From contig JAKRSD010000027.1 of the NCBI GenBank assembly GCA_022402535.1, forward strand, positions 55,572-119,571: 64,000 nt of DNA, given 5' to 3'. Made by a program: the position numbers and the translations under genes. The number at the start of each line of letters is the position of its first letter. The first letter of the stretch is position 1. Below the pieces are notes generated by a model that saw nothing but the letters and a program-made list of their open reading frames with translations, had not been told where the DNA came from and made no database searches. Shown piece by piece: positions 1-9,600 of this stretch. This stretch comes from Flavobacteriales bacterium. Its GTDB lineage: Bacteria > Bacteroidota > Bacteroidia > CAIKAF01.

Positions 1-1338
1 ATACGCACGGAGGGATGCGGTAATGTGCAGATTATAGATAACAAAATAGACCTGGACAATACCACACCCACCGCAGCCGTATTTAACAACAGTACCTACC
101 TGAAACTGCAAGGCATAAACGTGGCCGCCTGCCCCGGTGCCACCGTGTGCAACAACGAAATGCAGACCCTTGGCACCGGTATGCGCTTTATGCTCAATAA
201 TGCCGGCATACGCATACGCCTCAATAAAATGTTCAGCCTGCATACGGGTATAGATCTTTATCAGGCCAATATCCAAAATCCGGGTATAAGTACCCAGGGG
301 GATGATAAAGCTTCGGATAACCAATGGAACAATATCCTTGGAGGTAATACCACCCGCCGCATTGTGGGTAATTACAGCGCTTCATTTGATTACAAATACC
401 GGAGTCAGTCTTTACCCAATCAGTCATCCGTACCCGCCGGAAACTGGAATCCGCAAAATTTTACAGGACTTTCTCCTTACGTTCAAGGTGTAACCTTCAC
501 CAAAACGGTCAATAACAGCACTCAGTTTGTTACCTGCACGGGGCAGAGCGTGGCCAGTATGGAAGAATTGAGCCAGATGCGCCAGGCCATGTTTGGCGAT
601 ATTGTGGACGGTACCATGCAATATGAAGCGGAAACGGAAGAAGCACTGAAGTATTTTGATGAAAAAACGGCCTATACCGAACTGAAATACGACAGTGCAT
701 TATGGGCCGGCAGCTTGCAGGCCGATGATAAGTTTCGTAATTTCGTAGAGATGAAGGAAACGGAGAACATCGGGCGTATGGGAGATGTATTTAGCCATGT
801 ATTGAATGCGGATAAAGCCGCAGCTTTGCAGGTCCTGGCTACCATAAACACCGGCACCGATGTGGAGGGATACGAAAAAACAGTTGCTGATATTTACATA
901 CGCCGCTGGATGAACGACACGGTATCCTTTGATAGCACTGAAATTGAGCAGCTGGGCCTGATTGCCAACATGGATTATGAAACGGGCGGTCCGGCCGTAT
1001 TGGCAGCCCGGGTGCTTTTGGGCGGTGATGCTCTTGACTTTGAGACCAAGAGCCAAACAATTGATGACGATTTTACGGATGCAGAAGAACCGCTTATTCA
1101 GATATACCCCAATCCGGTATCCGATGTAATCGGTTTCAGGATGATGGGCGAACCCGAAGCATTCACTTTCCGTCTATTTACCATGCAAGGTATGGTTGTT
1201 TTAGAGCGGCAGATGAAGGAAGGGGAGTTGCATACCGGTATCGGTGTGCATCACCTGATGAAAGGGGTCTATTATTATGAAATACAAACCCAAAGCGGTA
1301 AACTTCAGAACGGAAAGTTGATAGTGATGACAAATTAA
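1..1338 (+). CDS. T9SS type A sorting-domain protein, 5' end cut by window edge
   Basis: The reading frame is open to base 1, so the true start lies outside the window; a GTG at 25 is only an internal candidate. About 445 residues are visible. The first ~170 are rich in Asn, Thr and Gly with short repeating beta-type segments, as in large extracellular Bacteroidota proteins; the middle is acidic and probably helical. The last ~80 residues form a type A T9SS sorting domain: IYPNPVSD, then a beta-rich stretch ending GVYYYEIQT and KLIVM. It would be exported through the outer membrane and either anchored or released. The segment GGDALDFETK just before the tail recurs in the short gene at 2746. 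The function of the passenger part is not recognisable. Confidence 0.8.
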   Translation: MRTEGCGNVQIIDNKIDLDNTTPTAAVFNNSTYLKLQGINVAACPGATVCNNEMQTLGTGMRFMLNNAGIRIRLNKMFSLHTGIDLYQANIQNPGISTQGDDKASDNQWNNILGGNTTRRIVGNYSASFDYKYRSQSLPNQSSVPAGNWNPQNFTGLSPYVQGVTFTKTVNNSTQFVTCTGQSVASMEELSQMRQAMFGDIVDGTMQYEAETEEALKYFDEKTAYTELKYDSALWAGSLQADDKFRNFVEMKETENIGRMGDVFSHVLNADKAAALQVLATINTGTDVEGYEKTVADIYIRRWMNDTVSFDSTEIEQLGLIANMDYETGGPAVLAARVLLGGDALDFETKSQTIDDDFTDAEEPLIQIYPNPVSDVIGFRMMGEPEAFTFRLFTMQGMVVLERQMKEGELHTGIGVHHLMKGVYYYEIQTQSGKLQNGKLIVMTN

Positions 1339-1347
1339 AACAGGCAG

Positions 1348-1382
1348 GCAAGGGGAGAGTTTGGCTTTCCCCTTGCTTTATT
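1348..1382 (+). terminator. Hairpin between type A and type B cargo genes
   Basis: A 12-bp stem (1348-1359 with 1365-1376, one G-T pair) has a 5-nt loop and is followed by TTTATT. It sits directly between the stop of the first gene and the ATG at 1386. It could terminate transcription or stabilise the upstream mRNA; the T-tract is weak. Confidence 0.55.
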
Positions 1383-1385
1383 AAA

Positions 1386-2543
1386 ATGAAAAAAGGACTT
1401 TACATATTATTACTATCCGTTTTCTTTAATAAAGGATATGGGCAGAATTTGGTGCAGAACGGAAGTTTTGAAGATACTATTACTTGCGCAACTTTGATAG
1501 ATAATCACCTTACACATTGGAAAAGTATAAACACTGTAGATTGGTACAGTAATTGCTTGGGAATAACAGATTTGTGGCCAGAGTTGAATTCTTTCAACCC
1601 TACCTTACCCGTTAGCGGCAGTAATATTGCCGGGATTGGATATGCTCATAATGCAACGATTCCTGATTATTATGAGATCCTTTATCAGCCTCTTTTGGCA
1701 GAGTTGGAACCAGCTAAATTTTATTGTTTTTCGTGTTGGGTAAAATCTGGAAAAATTCAGGGGTACATCTCCAATTTTGTGCAGGTTTATTTTTCTGTGA
1801 TTGAAATCGATTCTTCAGTTCTCTTGGGCGGAAACCTCAATCCCCAAGTTGTTCACCCGAATATTGTTGAAGATTACATAAACTGGACCGAAATCAAAGG
1901 CGGTTTTATTTCAGATTCAGCTCTCAAAATAATGTATATAGGTCCTATATCTCATCAAAGTATACAAACATCTCCGAATCCATTCAGCTCAGATATTCTT
2001 TTAAAAGATTTCTCGTATTATTTTTTGGATGAGATTTCCTTGTATAAAATGAATGTGCCATTATTCAGTAGCAGTTTCACCTGCGAATCAGGTCAGTTTT
2101 CAGCATCCGTTTCCGGTGCCGACAGCGTGCGCTGGTACCGCAACGGGCAGCTGTTTTCGACGCAGGCCGGTATTGTCATTACCAACCCAGAGCCGGGCGA
2201 GAGCCTCATGGCTGAGTATTTTCTGTGTAACTATACCTTTACCGATACGCTCACGGTTCCGCCCTGCACGGTGCCTGAACCGGAGTTCCCCAATATCATC
2301 ACCCCCAACGGCGATGGCGTAAATGATGCCTTTACCGTTGAGCATCTGCCCCCGGGCAGTTCGCTCATCATCTACAACCGCTGGGGCAACGAGGTATTCC
2401 GCACGGCCCACTACAACAATACCTGGCAGGGCACAACCGAAACTTTTGGAATCGAAACTAAAGTCAGTGACGGTACGTATTTTTATGTACTCATTACACA
2501 GGAAGGGAGACAGTATAAGGGGACGGTAACTGTCGTTAAGTAG
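1386..2543 (+). CDS. Secreted protein with type B (gliding-motility-associated) T9SS C-terminal domain
   Basis: 385 residues with an N-terminal signal peptide ending near GYGQ, then NLVQNGSFEDT, an opening common in Bacteroidota secreted proteins with a beta-sandwich passenger domain. The last ~90 residues are the type B sorting domain: FPNIITPNGDGVNDAF, IIYNRWGNEVF, DGTYFYVL and a final YKGTVTVVK. It is expected to be secreted by T9SS and attached to the surface or released. The N-terminal half is AT-rich, while the DNA for the C-terminal third is GC-rich and nearly identical to that of the gene at 3134, so this is one of two mosaic paralogs. The role of the passenger is unknown. Confidence 0.88.
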   Translation: MKKGLYILLLSVFFNKGYGQNLVQNGSFEDTITCATLIDNHLTHWKSINTVDWYSNCLGITDLWPELNSFNPTLPVSGSNIAGIGYAHNATIPDYYEILYQPLLAELEPAKFYCFSCWVKSGKIQGYISNFVQVYFSVIEIDSSVLLGGNLNPQVVHPNIVEDYINWTEIKGGFISDSALKIMYIGPISHQSIQTSPNPFSSDILLKDFSYYFLDEISLYKMNVPLFSSSFTCESGQFSASVSGADSVRWYRNGQLFSTQAGIVITNPEPGESLMAEYFLCNYTFTDTLTVPPCTVPEPEFPNIITPNGDGVNDAFTVEHLPPGSSLIIYNRWGNEVFRTAHYNNTWQGTTETFGIETKVSDGTYFYVLITQEGRQYKGTVTVVK

Positions 2544-2550
2544 AGGTTTA

Positions 2551-2735
2551 AAAAGAACAAGGATAAAGGAGTAAGGATGAAGGACAGTTTAATGTGCTGA
2601 TTAACCAATGTGCTGATTTAACAATTAATTTGAAAATTTGGTGATTTGAAAATTTGATGATGGAACTGTTGACATGACATTAACAATTAACAGATAACCA
2701 TTAACAGATAACAATTAACCGCCAACCCACCCACA
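2551..2735. repeat. Low-complexity intergenic repeats
   Basis: Short degenerate units follow one another: AAGGATAAAGGAGTAAGGATGAAG-like runs, AATGTGCTGATT, GAAAATTTG-type units and ATTAACAGATAACC-type units. Related strings recur at 4325-4530 and 14515-14645. No coding potential was seen. Confidence 0.7.
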
Positions 2736-2745
2736 ACCATTGAAC

Positions 2746-3087
2746 ATGAAAACAATGAAACAAGAGAACAACATATACATAGGCGGCGATGCCGTGGATT
2801 TTGAAAGCAAAATGGGTGATCCCTTACAGGAAGAGGAAAACCTTGAAGCCATGATTTCCGTTTATCCGAACCCTACTTACGGATATATAAACTTTTTAAC
2901 CGAAAACATGGACCTGGGCTTTCATTTTACAATGTATACGACGGAAGGAGTAAAGGTGTTTGATAAATACCTGAATACCCCTTCGCCCATTGAGATTTTT
3001 GATATATCTCAAGGTCTTTATCTTTATGAGATAAGAACGGCGGATATGAAAAAGAAAACGGGAAAATTAGTGATAATGAAAAACTGA
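2746..3087 (+). CDS. Short T9SS type A tail protein, probable truncated paralog of the first gene
   Basis: 113 residues from the ATG at 2746 (a TTG two codons upstream is the alternative). There is no signal peptide: the protein starts MKTMKQENN and reaches GGDAVDFESK within 25 residues. That motif matches GGDALDFETK of the first gene, where it directly precedes the sorting domain. The rest is a type A tail with VYPNPTYGYINF, GLYLYEIRT and a terminal KLVIMKN. With no export signal it is unlikely to be secreted. It looks like the surviving 3' end of a duplicated type A cargo gene, and it occupies the same place relative to the following type B gene as the full copy does. It may be a pseudogene remnant. 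Confidence 0.65.
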   Translation: MKTMKQENNIYIGGDAVDFESKMGDPLQEEENLEAMISVYPNPTYGYINFLTENMDLGFHFTMYTTEGVKVFDKYLNTPSPIEIFDISQGLYLYEIRTADMKKKTGKLVIMKN

Positions 3088-3090
3088 TCA

Positions 3091-3130
3091 ATATGCGGGC
3101 GGGGTTAAATTCCGCCCGCATATACTTTTA
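3091..3130 (+). terminator. GC-rich hairpin between type A tail gene and type B gene
   Basis: A perfect 12-bp stem (3091-3102 with 3112-3123) has a 9-nt loop and is followed by ACTTTTAAAT. It lies in the same position as the 1348 hairpin, just ahead of an ATGAAAAAA start, but its sequence is unrelated. Confidence 0.65.
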
Positions 3131-3133
3131 AAT

Positions 3134-4306
3134 ATGAAAAAATGGTGTTACATAGGTTTATTGGGTTTTGTTTGTTTAAATGTTTCCGGCCAAAATTTAA
3201 TTACTAACGGAGGATTTGAAGATACTGTGTCTTGCCCAATAATGGCAACTCAAATTAATCTTTCTGTAAATTATAATGGCATTAACACCTGCGATTATTT
3301 TAATCGTTGTTCATTAAATCCAAACGCTGTTCCTGAAACTAATTTTGTTTCTCCCCTATCGCCGGCCAGCGGGGATGCCATGGTGGGAATACTTTACCTC
3401 AAAGACCCGAATTATTTTTATCGGGAAGTAATATGGGCCAAATTACCTAACAAATTAAAAAAAGGTTCGTTTTATTGCTTCAGTTCTCAAGTAGCATCGT
3501 GTAGAACCTGCAATTTTTTTTCAAATCCCTTTGAGGTATTATTCAGCATGGATACCATACCCCAAAACAACTTTTTAACTGAGGCCACCTTCAACTTTTT
3601 ACCTCAAATTTCTTTTAAGAATCCGGTTACCAATACCGAAGATTGGAAGGAAATTAAAAGCGGCATGATTGCCTCCGAGGAATATCAATATTTTTATATA
3701 GGTAGGCTGTTGATTAGTGAAGACACGCTTATTTTAAATCCCAATTACGATGGATCTGAATTTTACAGATACTCCGTTTATTTTTTCATTGACGATTTAC
3801 AGCTCACGGAAATCAGCCGTCCGGAGTTTCAATATACGCATACCTGCGAGGGTGCGGCCTTGGCCGCTTCCGTTTCCGGTGCCGACAGCGTGCGCTGGTA
3901 CCGCAACGGGCAGCTGTTTTCGCAGCAGCCAAACATACTACTCCCCGATATACAATCCGGTGAGAGCCTCATGGCCGAGTATTTTCTGTGCAACTACACC
4001 TTTACCGATACGCTCACCGTGCCGCCCTGCACGGTGCCTGAGCCGGAGTTCCCCAATATCATTACCCCCAACGCAGACGGGGTAAACGATGTATTCGTAA
4101 TAGAACAACTGGCCGCCGGCAGTACGCTGGTTATCTATAACCGCTGGGGCAGCGAGGTTTTCCGCAGTACAAACTACGCCAACACCTGGCAGGGCCAAAC
4201 CGAAACGTTCGGAATTGAAACAAAAGTACCCGACGCCACGTATTTTTATGTACTCATCACACAGGAAGGGAAACAGTATAAGGGGACGGTAACGGTCGTT
4301 AAGTAG
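3134..4306 (+). CDS. Secreted protein with type B T9SS C-terminal domain (paralog of 1386-2543)
   Basis: 390 residues: signal peptide ending near VSGQ, then NLITNGGFEDTVSCP and a passenger that differs strongly from its paralog. From about residue 250 the two proteins are almost the same (GADSVRWYRNGQLFS, LMAEYFLCNYTFTDTLTVPP, FPNIITPN), and the DNA shares exact blocks of about 50 bp. The C-terminus is the type B sorting domain ending YKGTVTVVK. The pattern, a variable AT-rich head on a conserved GC-rich tail, suggests duplication followed by gene conversion or head exchange. Expected at the cell surface via T9SS; passenger function unknown. Confidence 0.88.
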   Translation: MKKWCYIGLLGFVCLNVSGQNLITNGGFEDTVSCPIMATQINLSVNYNGINTCDYFNRCSLNPNAVPETNFVSPLSPASGDAMVGILYLKDPNYFYREVIWAKLPNKLKKGSFYCFSSQVASCRTCNFFSNPFEVLFSMDTIPQNNFLTEATFNFLPQISFKNPVTNTEDWKEIKSGMIASEEYQYFYIGRLLISEDTLILNPNYDGSEFYRYSVYFFIDDLQLTEISRPEFQYTHTCEGAALAASVSGADSVRWYRNGQLFSQQPNILLPDIQSGESLMAEYFLCNYTFTDTLTVPPCTVPEPEFPNIITPNADGVNDVFVIEQLAAGSTLVIYNRWGSEVFRSTNYANTWQGQTETFGIETKVPDATYFYVLITQEGKQYKGTVTVVK

Positions 4307-4324
4307 AGGTAAGACGAAAATATT

Positions 4325-4530
4325 AAAAAGAACAAGGATGAAGGAGCAAGGATAAAGGACAGTTTAATGTGCTGATGAATCAATATGCTGATGTGCTGAT
4401 GATACTATTGCCTACTGCCTATTGCCTCCTGCCTATTAATGTGCTGATGATACTATTGCCTCCTGCCTATTGCCTCCTGCCTATTAACAGATAACCATAA
4501 ACAACCGAACAAAAGAACAACCGAACAAAA
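4325..4530. repeat. Intergenic direct repeats downstream of type B gene
   Basis: Holds AACAAGGATGAAGGAGCAAGG, several copies of TGTGCTGATG, at least four copies of a TATTGCCTCCTGCC-type unit, and GAACAAAAGAACAACC repeats. The first part repeats the sequence that follows the paralog at 2551; the TTGCCTCCTGCC units recur at 14610. No gene seen in 4307-4548. Confidence 0.7.
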
Positions 4531-4548
4531 GAACAATTCTTAATCCAT

Positions 4549-5754
4549 CTAGTACAATAATTCTCCCGGATACTTCTCTTTGTGGATCTGCACGGCGATA
4601 TCGTACAGTTTCTTTTTCAGTTCTTCGGTGTTTTCTTTTTCTAAAGCCGAAATAAATACACAGGGGGTGTTTTCGGCGGCCATATAACTGCGTTTGAGCT
4701 CGGCTAATGAGGATTTTTGTTCTTCGCCGTTTTGCTCAAATTCTGGGAGTTCCTCATTTTCGTAGGCATCAATTTTATTGAACACCAATATGGTGGGTTT
4801 ATCCAAGGCATTGATGTCTTCCAGTGTGCGTTTTACCACGGCAATATGATCTTCAAACTGCGGATGCGAAACATCCACCACATGCAGCAGGATGTCGGCT
4901 TCGCGCACCTCGTCCAACGTGCTTTTAAACGATTCTACGAGGCGGGTGGGCAACTTGCGTATGAATCCCACCGTGTCTGACAACAGAAAGGGCAGATTTT
5001 CGATGGTAACTTTGCGCACGGTGGTGTCCAGTGTGGCAAACAGTTTATTGTCGGCATACACTTCGCTTTTGGAAAGCATACGCATGATAGTGCTTTTGCC
5101 CACATTGGTATAACCCACCAGGGCTACGCGCACCATATTCCCACGGCTTTTGCGCTGGGTGGCCATGGTGCGGTCAATATTGCGGAGTTTTTCGCGAAGC
5201 AGCGATATGGTATGCTGAATGGCCCGGCGGTCGCTCTCAATCTGGCTTTCACCGGGACCGCGCATACCGATTCCTCCTTTTTGTCTTTCTAAGTGGGTCC
5301 ACATACGCGTAAGACGCGGCAGCAGGTATTGCAACTGCGCCAGCTGTACCTGTGTTTTGGCATGTGCCGTCTGCGCCCTTGCGGCAAAAATATCCAGAAT
5401 CAGTGTGGTTCTGTCGAGTACTTTAACGCCTTCAAAAATGCGCTCCAGGTTTTTTACCTGCGTGGGGGTGAGTTCATCGTCAAAAACAATGATATCAACC
5501 GCTTCGGCTTTAACAAACTCGGCAATTTCTTCCGCTTTTCCTTTACCCACAAACGTGGCCGTGTTGGGACGGTCCGTTTTCTGAACAAAACGTTTCACGG
5601 TATGACCGCCGGCGGTAAGCATAAGGAATTCCAGCTCATCGAGGTATTCGTTGAGTTTCTTTTCGGGCTGACCGGGCATAATCAGACCCACCAATACCGC
5701 TTTTTCTATTTTTTCAGCCTCCAACAGGAAATCAGTTTTTGATGTGTTTTTCAA
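4549..5754 (-). CDS. hflX: GTPase HflX
   Basis: 401 residues, the normal size for HflX, a ribosome-associated GTPase that can split stalled or stressed ribosomes. The N-terminal glycine-rich domain carries FVGKGKAEEI (about 68-77) and the linker has GGIGMRGPGESQIE (160-173). The G domain has the P-loop GYTNVGKS (214-221), a TT switch I in LDTTVRKV, DTVGF, and NKID. The start is a TTG at 5754 that overlaps the 3' end of the cytochrome c gene by 23 bp; the next Met is at residue 26 and would remove conserved sequence. Probably co-transcribed with the two genes upstream on the minus strand. Confidence 0.93.
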   Translation of the reverse strand: MKNTSKTDFLLEAEKIEKAVLVGLIMPGQPEKKLNEYLDELEFLMLTAGGHTVKRFVQKTDRPNTATFVGKGKAEEIAEFVKAEAVDIIVFDDELTPTQVKNLERIFEGVKVLDRTTLILDIFAARAQTAHAKTQVQLAQLQYLLPRLTRMWTHLERQKGGIGMRGPGESQIESDRRAIQHTISLLREKLRNIDRTMATQRKSRGNMVRVALVGYTNVGKSTIMRMLSKSEVYADNKLFATLDTTVRKVTIENLPFLLSDTVGFIRKLPTRLVESFKSTLDEVREADILLHVVDVSHPQFEDHIAVVKRTLEDINALDKPTILVFNKIDAYENEELPEFEQNGEEQKSSLAELKRSYMAAENTPCVFISALEKENTEELKKKLYDIAVQIHKEKYPGELLY

Positions 5755-6055
5755 TATAATCGGCCACTTCGGCTATCTGGGATTCGCTCAATACGTCTTT
5801 ATACGCCGGCATGATTCCTCCCGACGAACCGTTGGTGATAATCGGAATCATTTCAGCGGGTGTCAGCTTGGAATCTGTAAGATCTTTTGCTCCCGAAAGC
5901 CCCATTTTGCCATTACTACCGTGGCAACGGGCACATTGTTTATCGTAATTCTCTTTTCCGGCATGAGCGGTTGTAGCGGGTTCTGCGTTTTCATTTCCTC
6001 CGCAGGAAACCAATATGAAACCGAATGCGGCAAGTATAATCAGACTTTTTTTCAT
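5732..6055 (-). CDS. Lipoprotein c-type cytochrome
   Basis: 107 residues from the ATG at 6055, chosen because it lies 5 bp after the upstream gene's stop and gives a clean lipoprotein signal (lipobox LVSC, Cys18). The mature part has one haem-binding CARCH (41-45), the likely axial Met82 in GGIMPAY, and a C-terminal helix, as in small class I cytochromes c. Likely a periplasmic membrane-anchored electron carrier. It lies between a small multi-pass membrane protein and hflX and overlaps the latter. The redox partner cannot be read from the sequence. Confidence 0.88.
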   Translation of the reverse strand: MKKSLIILAAFGFILVSCGGNENAEPATTAHAGKENYDKQCARCHGSNGKMGLSGAKDLTDSKLTPAEMIPIITNGSSGGIMPAYKDVLSESQIAEVADYIEKHIKN

Positions 6056-6060
6056 AAAAT

Positions 6061-6492
6061 TTAGTTGATGATGGTCCATGTACCCCATGGAATACGGGAT
6101 AAAATCAAAATGAAAGCAATGAGATAAAAGATGGCCGTTTTACGGTTTTTGGCGGCATCGCCTTCAGCTCTTTTACCCAAGGAAAATCCAACGGTAGCAA
6201 CTATGGCGGCAATCAGCATTACCGAAATGTGTTCCACGGCCAAAAAGCGGGAGGTGGAATCTTTCATGATTTCGCCCATAGGTTGCTCGCTAAACATGGG
6301 AACCACTTTCTGAACATATAAGATCAAGCCCAATATCACCTGAATATGCAAAAATCCCATAGCGGCAGCAAACACCCCTTTGGAATAGGGTTTATTGCCC
6401 GATGCTCCCATAAAACCTTTTATGATGGCAAATAACATCAGTCCTAATACGATAAACGGCAGTCCGGAATGCGCTTTTACTAAAATATTCAT
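6061..6492 (-). CDS. Small four-helix membrane protein, possible haem-binding partner of the cytochrome c
   Basis: 143 residues with four hydrophobic segments (about 10-28, 40-62, 85-103, 120-137). Three of them carry a histidine (His8 in KAHSG, His49 in GFLHIQ, His88 in VEHIS), which could ligate haem. Similar short proteins in Bacteroidota are often labelled cytochrome B. It is the first gene of a minus-strand cluster with cytochrome c (5 bp downstream) and hflX. A role as a membrane redox partner of the cytochrome is inferred, not shown. Confidence 0.7.
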   Translation of the reverse strand: MNILVKAHSGLPFIVLGLMLFAIIKGFMGASGNKPYSKGVFAAAMGFLHIQVILGLILYVQKVVPMFSEQPMGEIMKDSTSRFLAVEHISVMLIAAIVATVGFSLGKRAEGDAAKNRKTAIFYLIAFILILSRIPWGTWTIIN

Positions 6493-6596
6493 GTTGTTTA
6501 ATTTTTTGCGAAGTTCATCATTTTAAATGAATGTAGGGAAAGGTGTGGTTATTTTCGGACATCAAAAGTCGGAGAAACATTTTAACGGGTAACTTT

Positions 6597-6626
6597 TTGC
6601 GAATACGGGCTGTCCTGCTAACTTCG
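6597..6626 (+). promoter_or_regulatory. Candidate promoter for the amidohydrolase pair
   Basis: TTG at 6597 and TAACTTCG at 6619-6626 are separated by 19 bp. This is close to the Bacteroidota consensus TTTG-N19-TAnnTTTG, with C in place of T in the distal element. The ATG is at 6645. Confidence 0.5.
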
Positions 6627-6644
6627 CCAACCTATCCGAAATGT

Positions 6645-9600
6645 ATGTCGAAAATCAAATCAGTTGTATTAAAAGGGTGTTTATCCGTAGTGCTTTTTTC
6701 GGTGGGGATTGCCGCTTATGCGCAGAGCACTTTTCCCGTGAATGGAATCAGCAGCGAAGATAAAAGCCTGTATGCCCTTACTAATGCCCGTTTATTTATT
6801 GAACCCGGCAAAGTAGAAACCGACGCCGTATTGCTTTTTTCCGAAGGAAAAATAGTGAAAGCCGGTAAAGGGATTCCCGTGCCTAAACATGCCGTGGTTA
6901 CTGACCTGAAAGGGGCTTTTGTATATCCTTCTTTTATTGAATTATTTTCTGATTATGGTATTGATTCACCCAAAGAAGAATCGGGCAGGGGCTATGAAAG
7001 CATCCGCAAAGGCGCTTATGCCTGGAATGATGCATTGCGTTCGGATTTCCGTGCGGCAGAACATTTTAATCCTGATGAAGAAAAAGCAGCCGAATGGCGC
7101 AAACTGGGTTTTGGAGCGGTGTTAACCCATCGCCGGAACGGAATATTAAGAGGCGCCGGGGCTTTGGTAACCACAGGAAACGGTAGCGCAAATACCGAAC
7201 TGCTGGAAGCTAATCTTTCAATGGGGGCTTCTTTTCAGAAAGGCACTTCAAAACAAAATTATCCGGGTTCGCTTACGGGTGCCATAGCGCTGCTCCGACA
7301 AACGTTTTACGATGCCGAATGGTATGCGGTTCACGGCAAAAAGATTGAACGCAATCTTTCGCTGGAATCTTTACAGCAGTTTATGAAAAAGCCCTTTCTG
7401 TTTGAAGGGATTGATAAATACGATTTGTTGCGCTTCAAAAAAATTGCGGATGAATTTAAACTCACGTTCATTTCCCGAGGAAACGGCGATGAATACCAAC
7501 GGGCCGAAATCATTAAACAGGAAGGAATCCGTGTGGCTCTTCCGCTTAATTTTCCGCAGGCTCCCGATGTAAACGATCCGTATGATGCGCTCCGGGTTTC
7601 ACTGGCCGATTTAAAACATTGGGAAAACGCCCCTTTTACCCCCCTTTTGCTGCATAATGCCGGGGTTGAATTCGCGCTGACTTCACAGGGGTTGAAGCCC
7701 GCAGACCGTGGGAAATTTATGGAAAGAATCCGCCTCATCGTAAAAAACGGCTATCCCAAAGAAAAAGCATTGGCTTCGCTCACCGCATTACCTGCATCTT
7801 GGCTGGGTTACGAAAATCAATTAGGCGTGCTGAAAGCAGGCGCTTTGGCTAACTTTTTTATTGCCACGGGCGATATTTTTGAAGATTCTTCCGTGATGGT
7901 TTCCCATTGGATTCAGGGGGTAAAATATTCGCTGAACGAAATTCCCGAAACCGATGTACGGGGTACGTTTTCGCTTACACTGCCTGACGGGAAGGCGATT
8001 TCGGTGAAGGTGAAAGGCTTTATCCAAAACCCCAAAGCCGATTTTTCGGCGGTTGATTCTTCCAAAGTAACGGGTACTTTCTCCGTCAGCGGTAGCCGGG
8101 TGTTAATTACCGTTTCCGGAAAAGATTCGGCCTCGGTGTATCGCTTGGAAGGAAATGCCACATCCGAACGTTGGCAGGGAAAAGGGCTTGATTCCCAAGG
8201 AAAGTTATTCAACTGGTCTGCCCCAAAAACGGAACCCTATCAAGCTGAAAAACCGAAAGAAAAAGAAGAAAATACCCGCAAACCGGGCACCGTTTGGTAT
8301 CCGCAGGTAGCTTATGGTTTTGAAGAAATCCCCTCCACAAACCGGTATGTGTTGAAAAACGGAACCCTGTGGACGGGAGAAAAAGAAGGCATTCTGAAGG
8401 AAACCGACATTCAGTTTGCTGACGGAAAAATTGAAAAAATCGGTAAAAACCTTACAACGCCCAAAGGATATACGGAGGTGGATTGCCGCAATACATATAT
8501 TACGGCAGGCATTGTGGATGAACATTCGCATATTGCGCTTACCCGTGGCGTAAACGAAGGCGGAACGGCCAATTCGGCAGAGGTGAGTATGGCCGATGTT
8601 ATCAATGCCGACGATATGAATATTTACAGGCATCTGGCAGGAGGCGTTACCACCATACATCAGTTACATGGATCGGCTAATCCCATCGGCGGACGTTCCT
8701 CTATTCTGAAACTCAGATGGGGGCGCAGTCCCGAAGAAATGAAGTTTGAAAATGCTCCCGGTTTTATCAAGTTTGCCTTGGGCGAAAACGTAAAACAGAG
8801 CAATTGGGGCGAAGGTTCGCGTTATCCGCAGACCCGTCTCGGTGTGGAGCAGTTTTTTTACGATCAGTTTCTGAAAGCCCGTCAATACGAACAGCAGCGC
8901 AAAGCAGGCGGAGCCTCCGTTCGCAGAGATTTACGGCTTGAGGTATTGGTAGATATTTTGAACGGAAAACGTTTTATTTCCTGTCACAGCTATGTGCAGA
9001 GTGAAATCAATATGCTCATGAAAGTGGCCGATTCACTCGGTTTTACGGTAAATACCTTCACGCACATTCTGGAAGGCTACAAAGTGGCCGACAAAATGAA
9101 AGCGCACGGGGCCAATGCCAGCACCTTTTCAGATTGGTGGGCATATAAATTTGAGGTGAATGATGCCATACCCTACAATGCGACCATCATGCATAAAATG
9201 GGCGTGAATACCGGTATCAATTCCGACGATGCGGAAATGGCCCGGAGGCTCAATCAGGAGGCGGCCAAAGCGGTTAAATACGGTGGCGTTTCGCAAGAAG
9301 AAGCCTGGAAAATGGTTACCCTGAATCCGGCCAAAATGCTGAGGATTGACAATCGGGTGGGCTCATTGAAAGCAGGAAAAGATGCCGATATCGTGGTGTG
9401 GAGCCGGGAACCGTTGAGCATTTATGCCCATGCCGAAAAAACCTTTGTGGACGGCGTGTTATATTTTGACAGGGAGCGCGATGCCGAATTACGCAAAACG
9501 GCACAGGCGGAGCGCAACAGAATCATAGCCCTGATGCTCAATGACCCTGCCGTAAAAGGCGGAAAAGCACAAAAACCCCGTGAGAAAAAAGAACATTTAT

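Noticed and set aside
2100..2411. 103-codon antisense ORF in the type B tail
   Set aside because: Shadow of a conserved coding region; the equivalent antisense ORF in the paralog is a different length.
6543..6644. Upstream extension of the large amidohydrolase ORF
   Set aside because: It would place a non-signal sequence before an obvious signal peptide and runs through the candidate promoter at 6597-6626.
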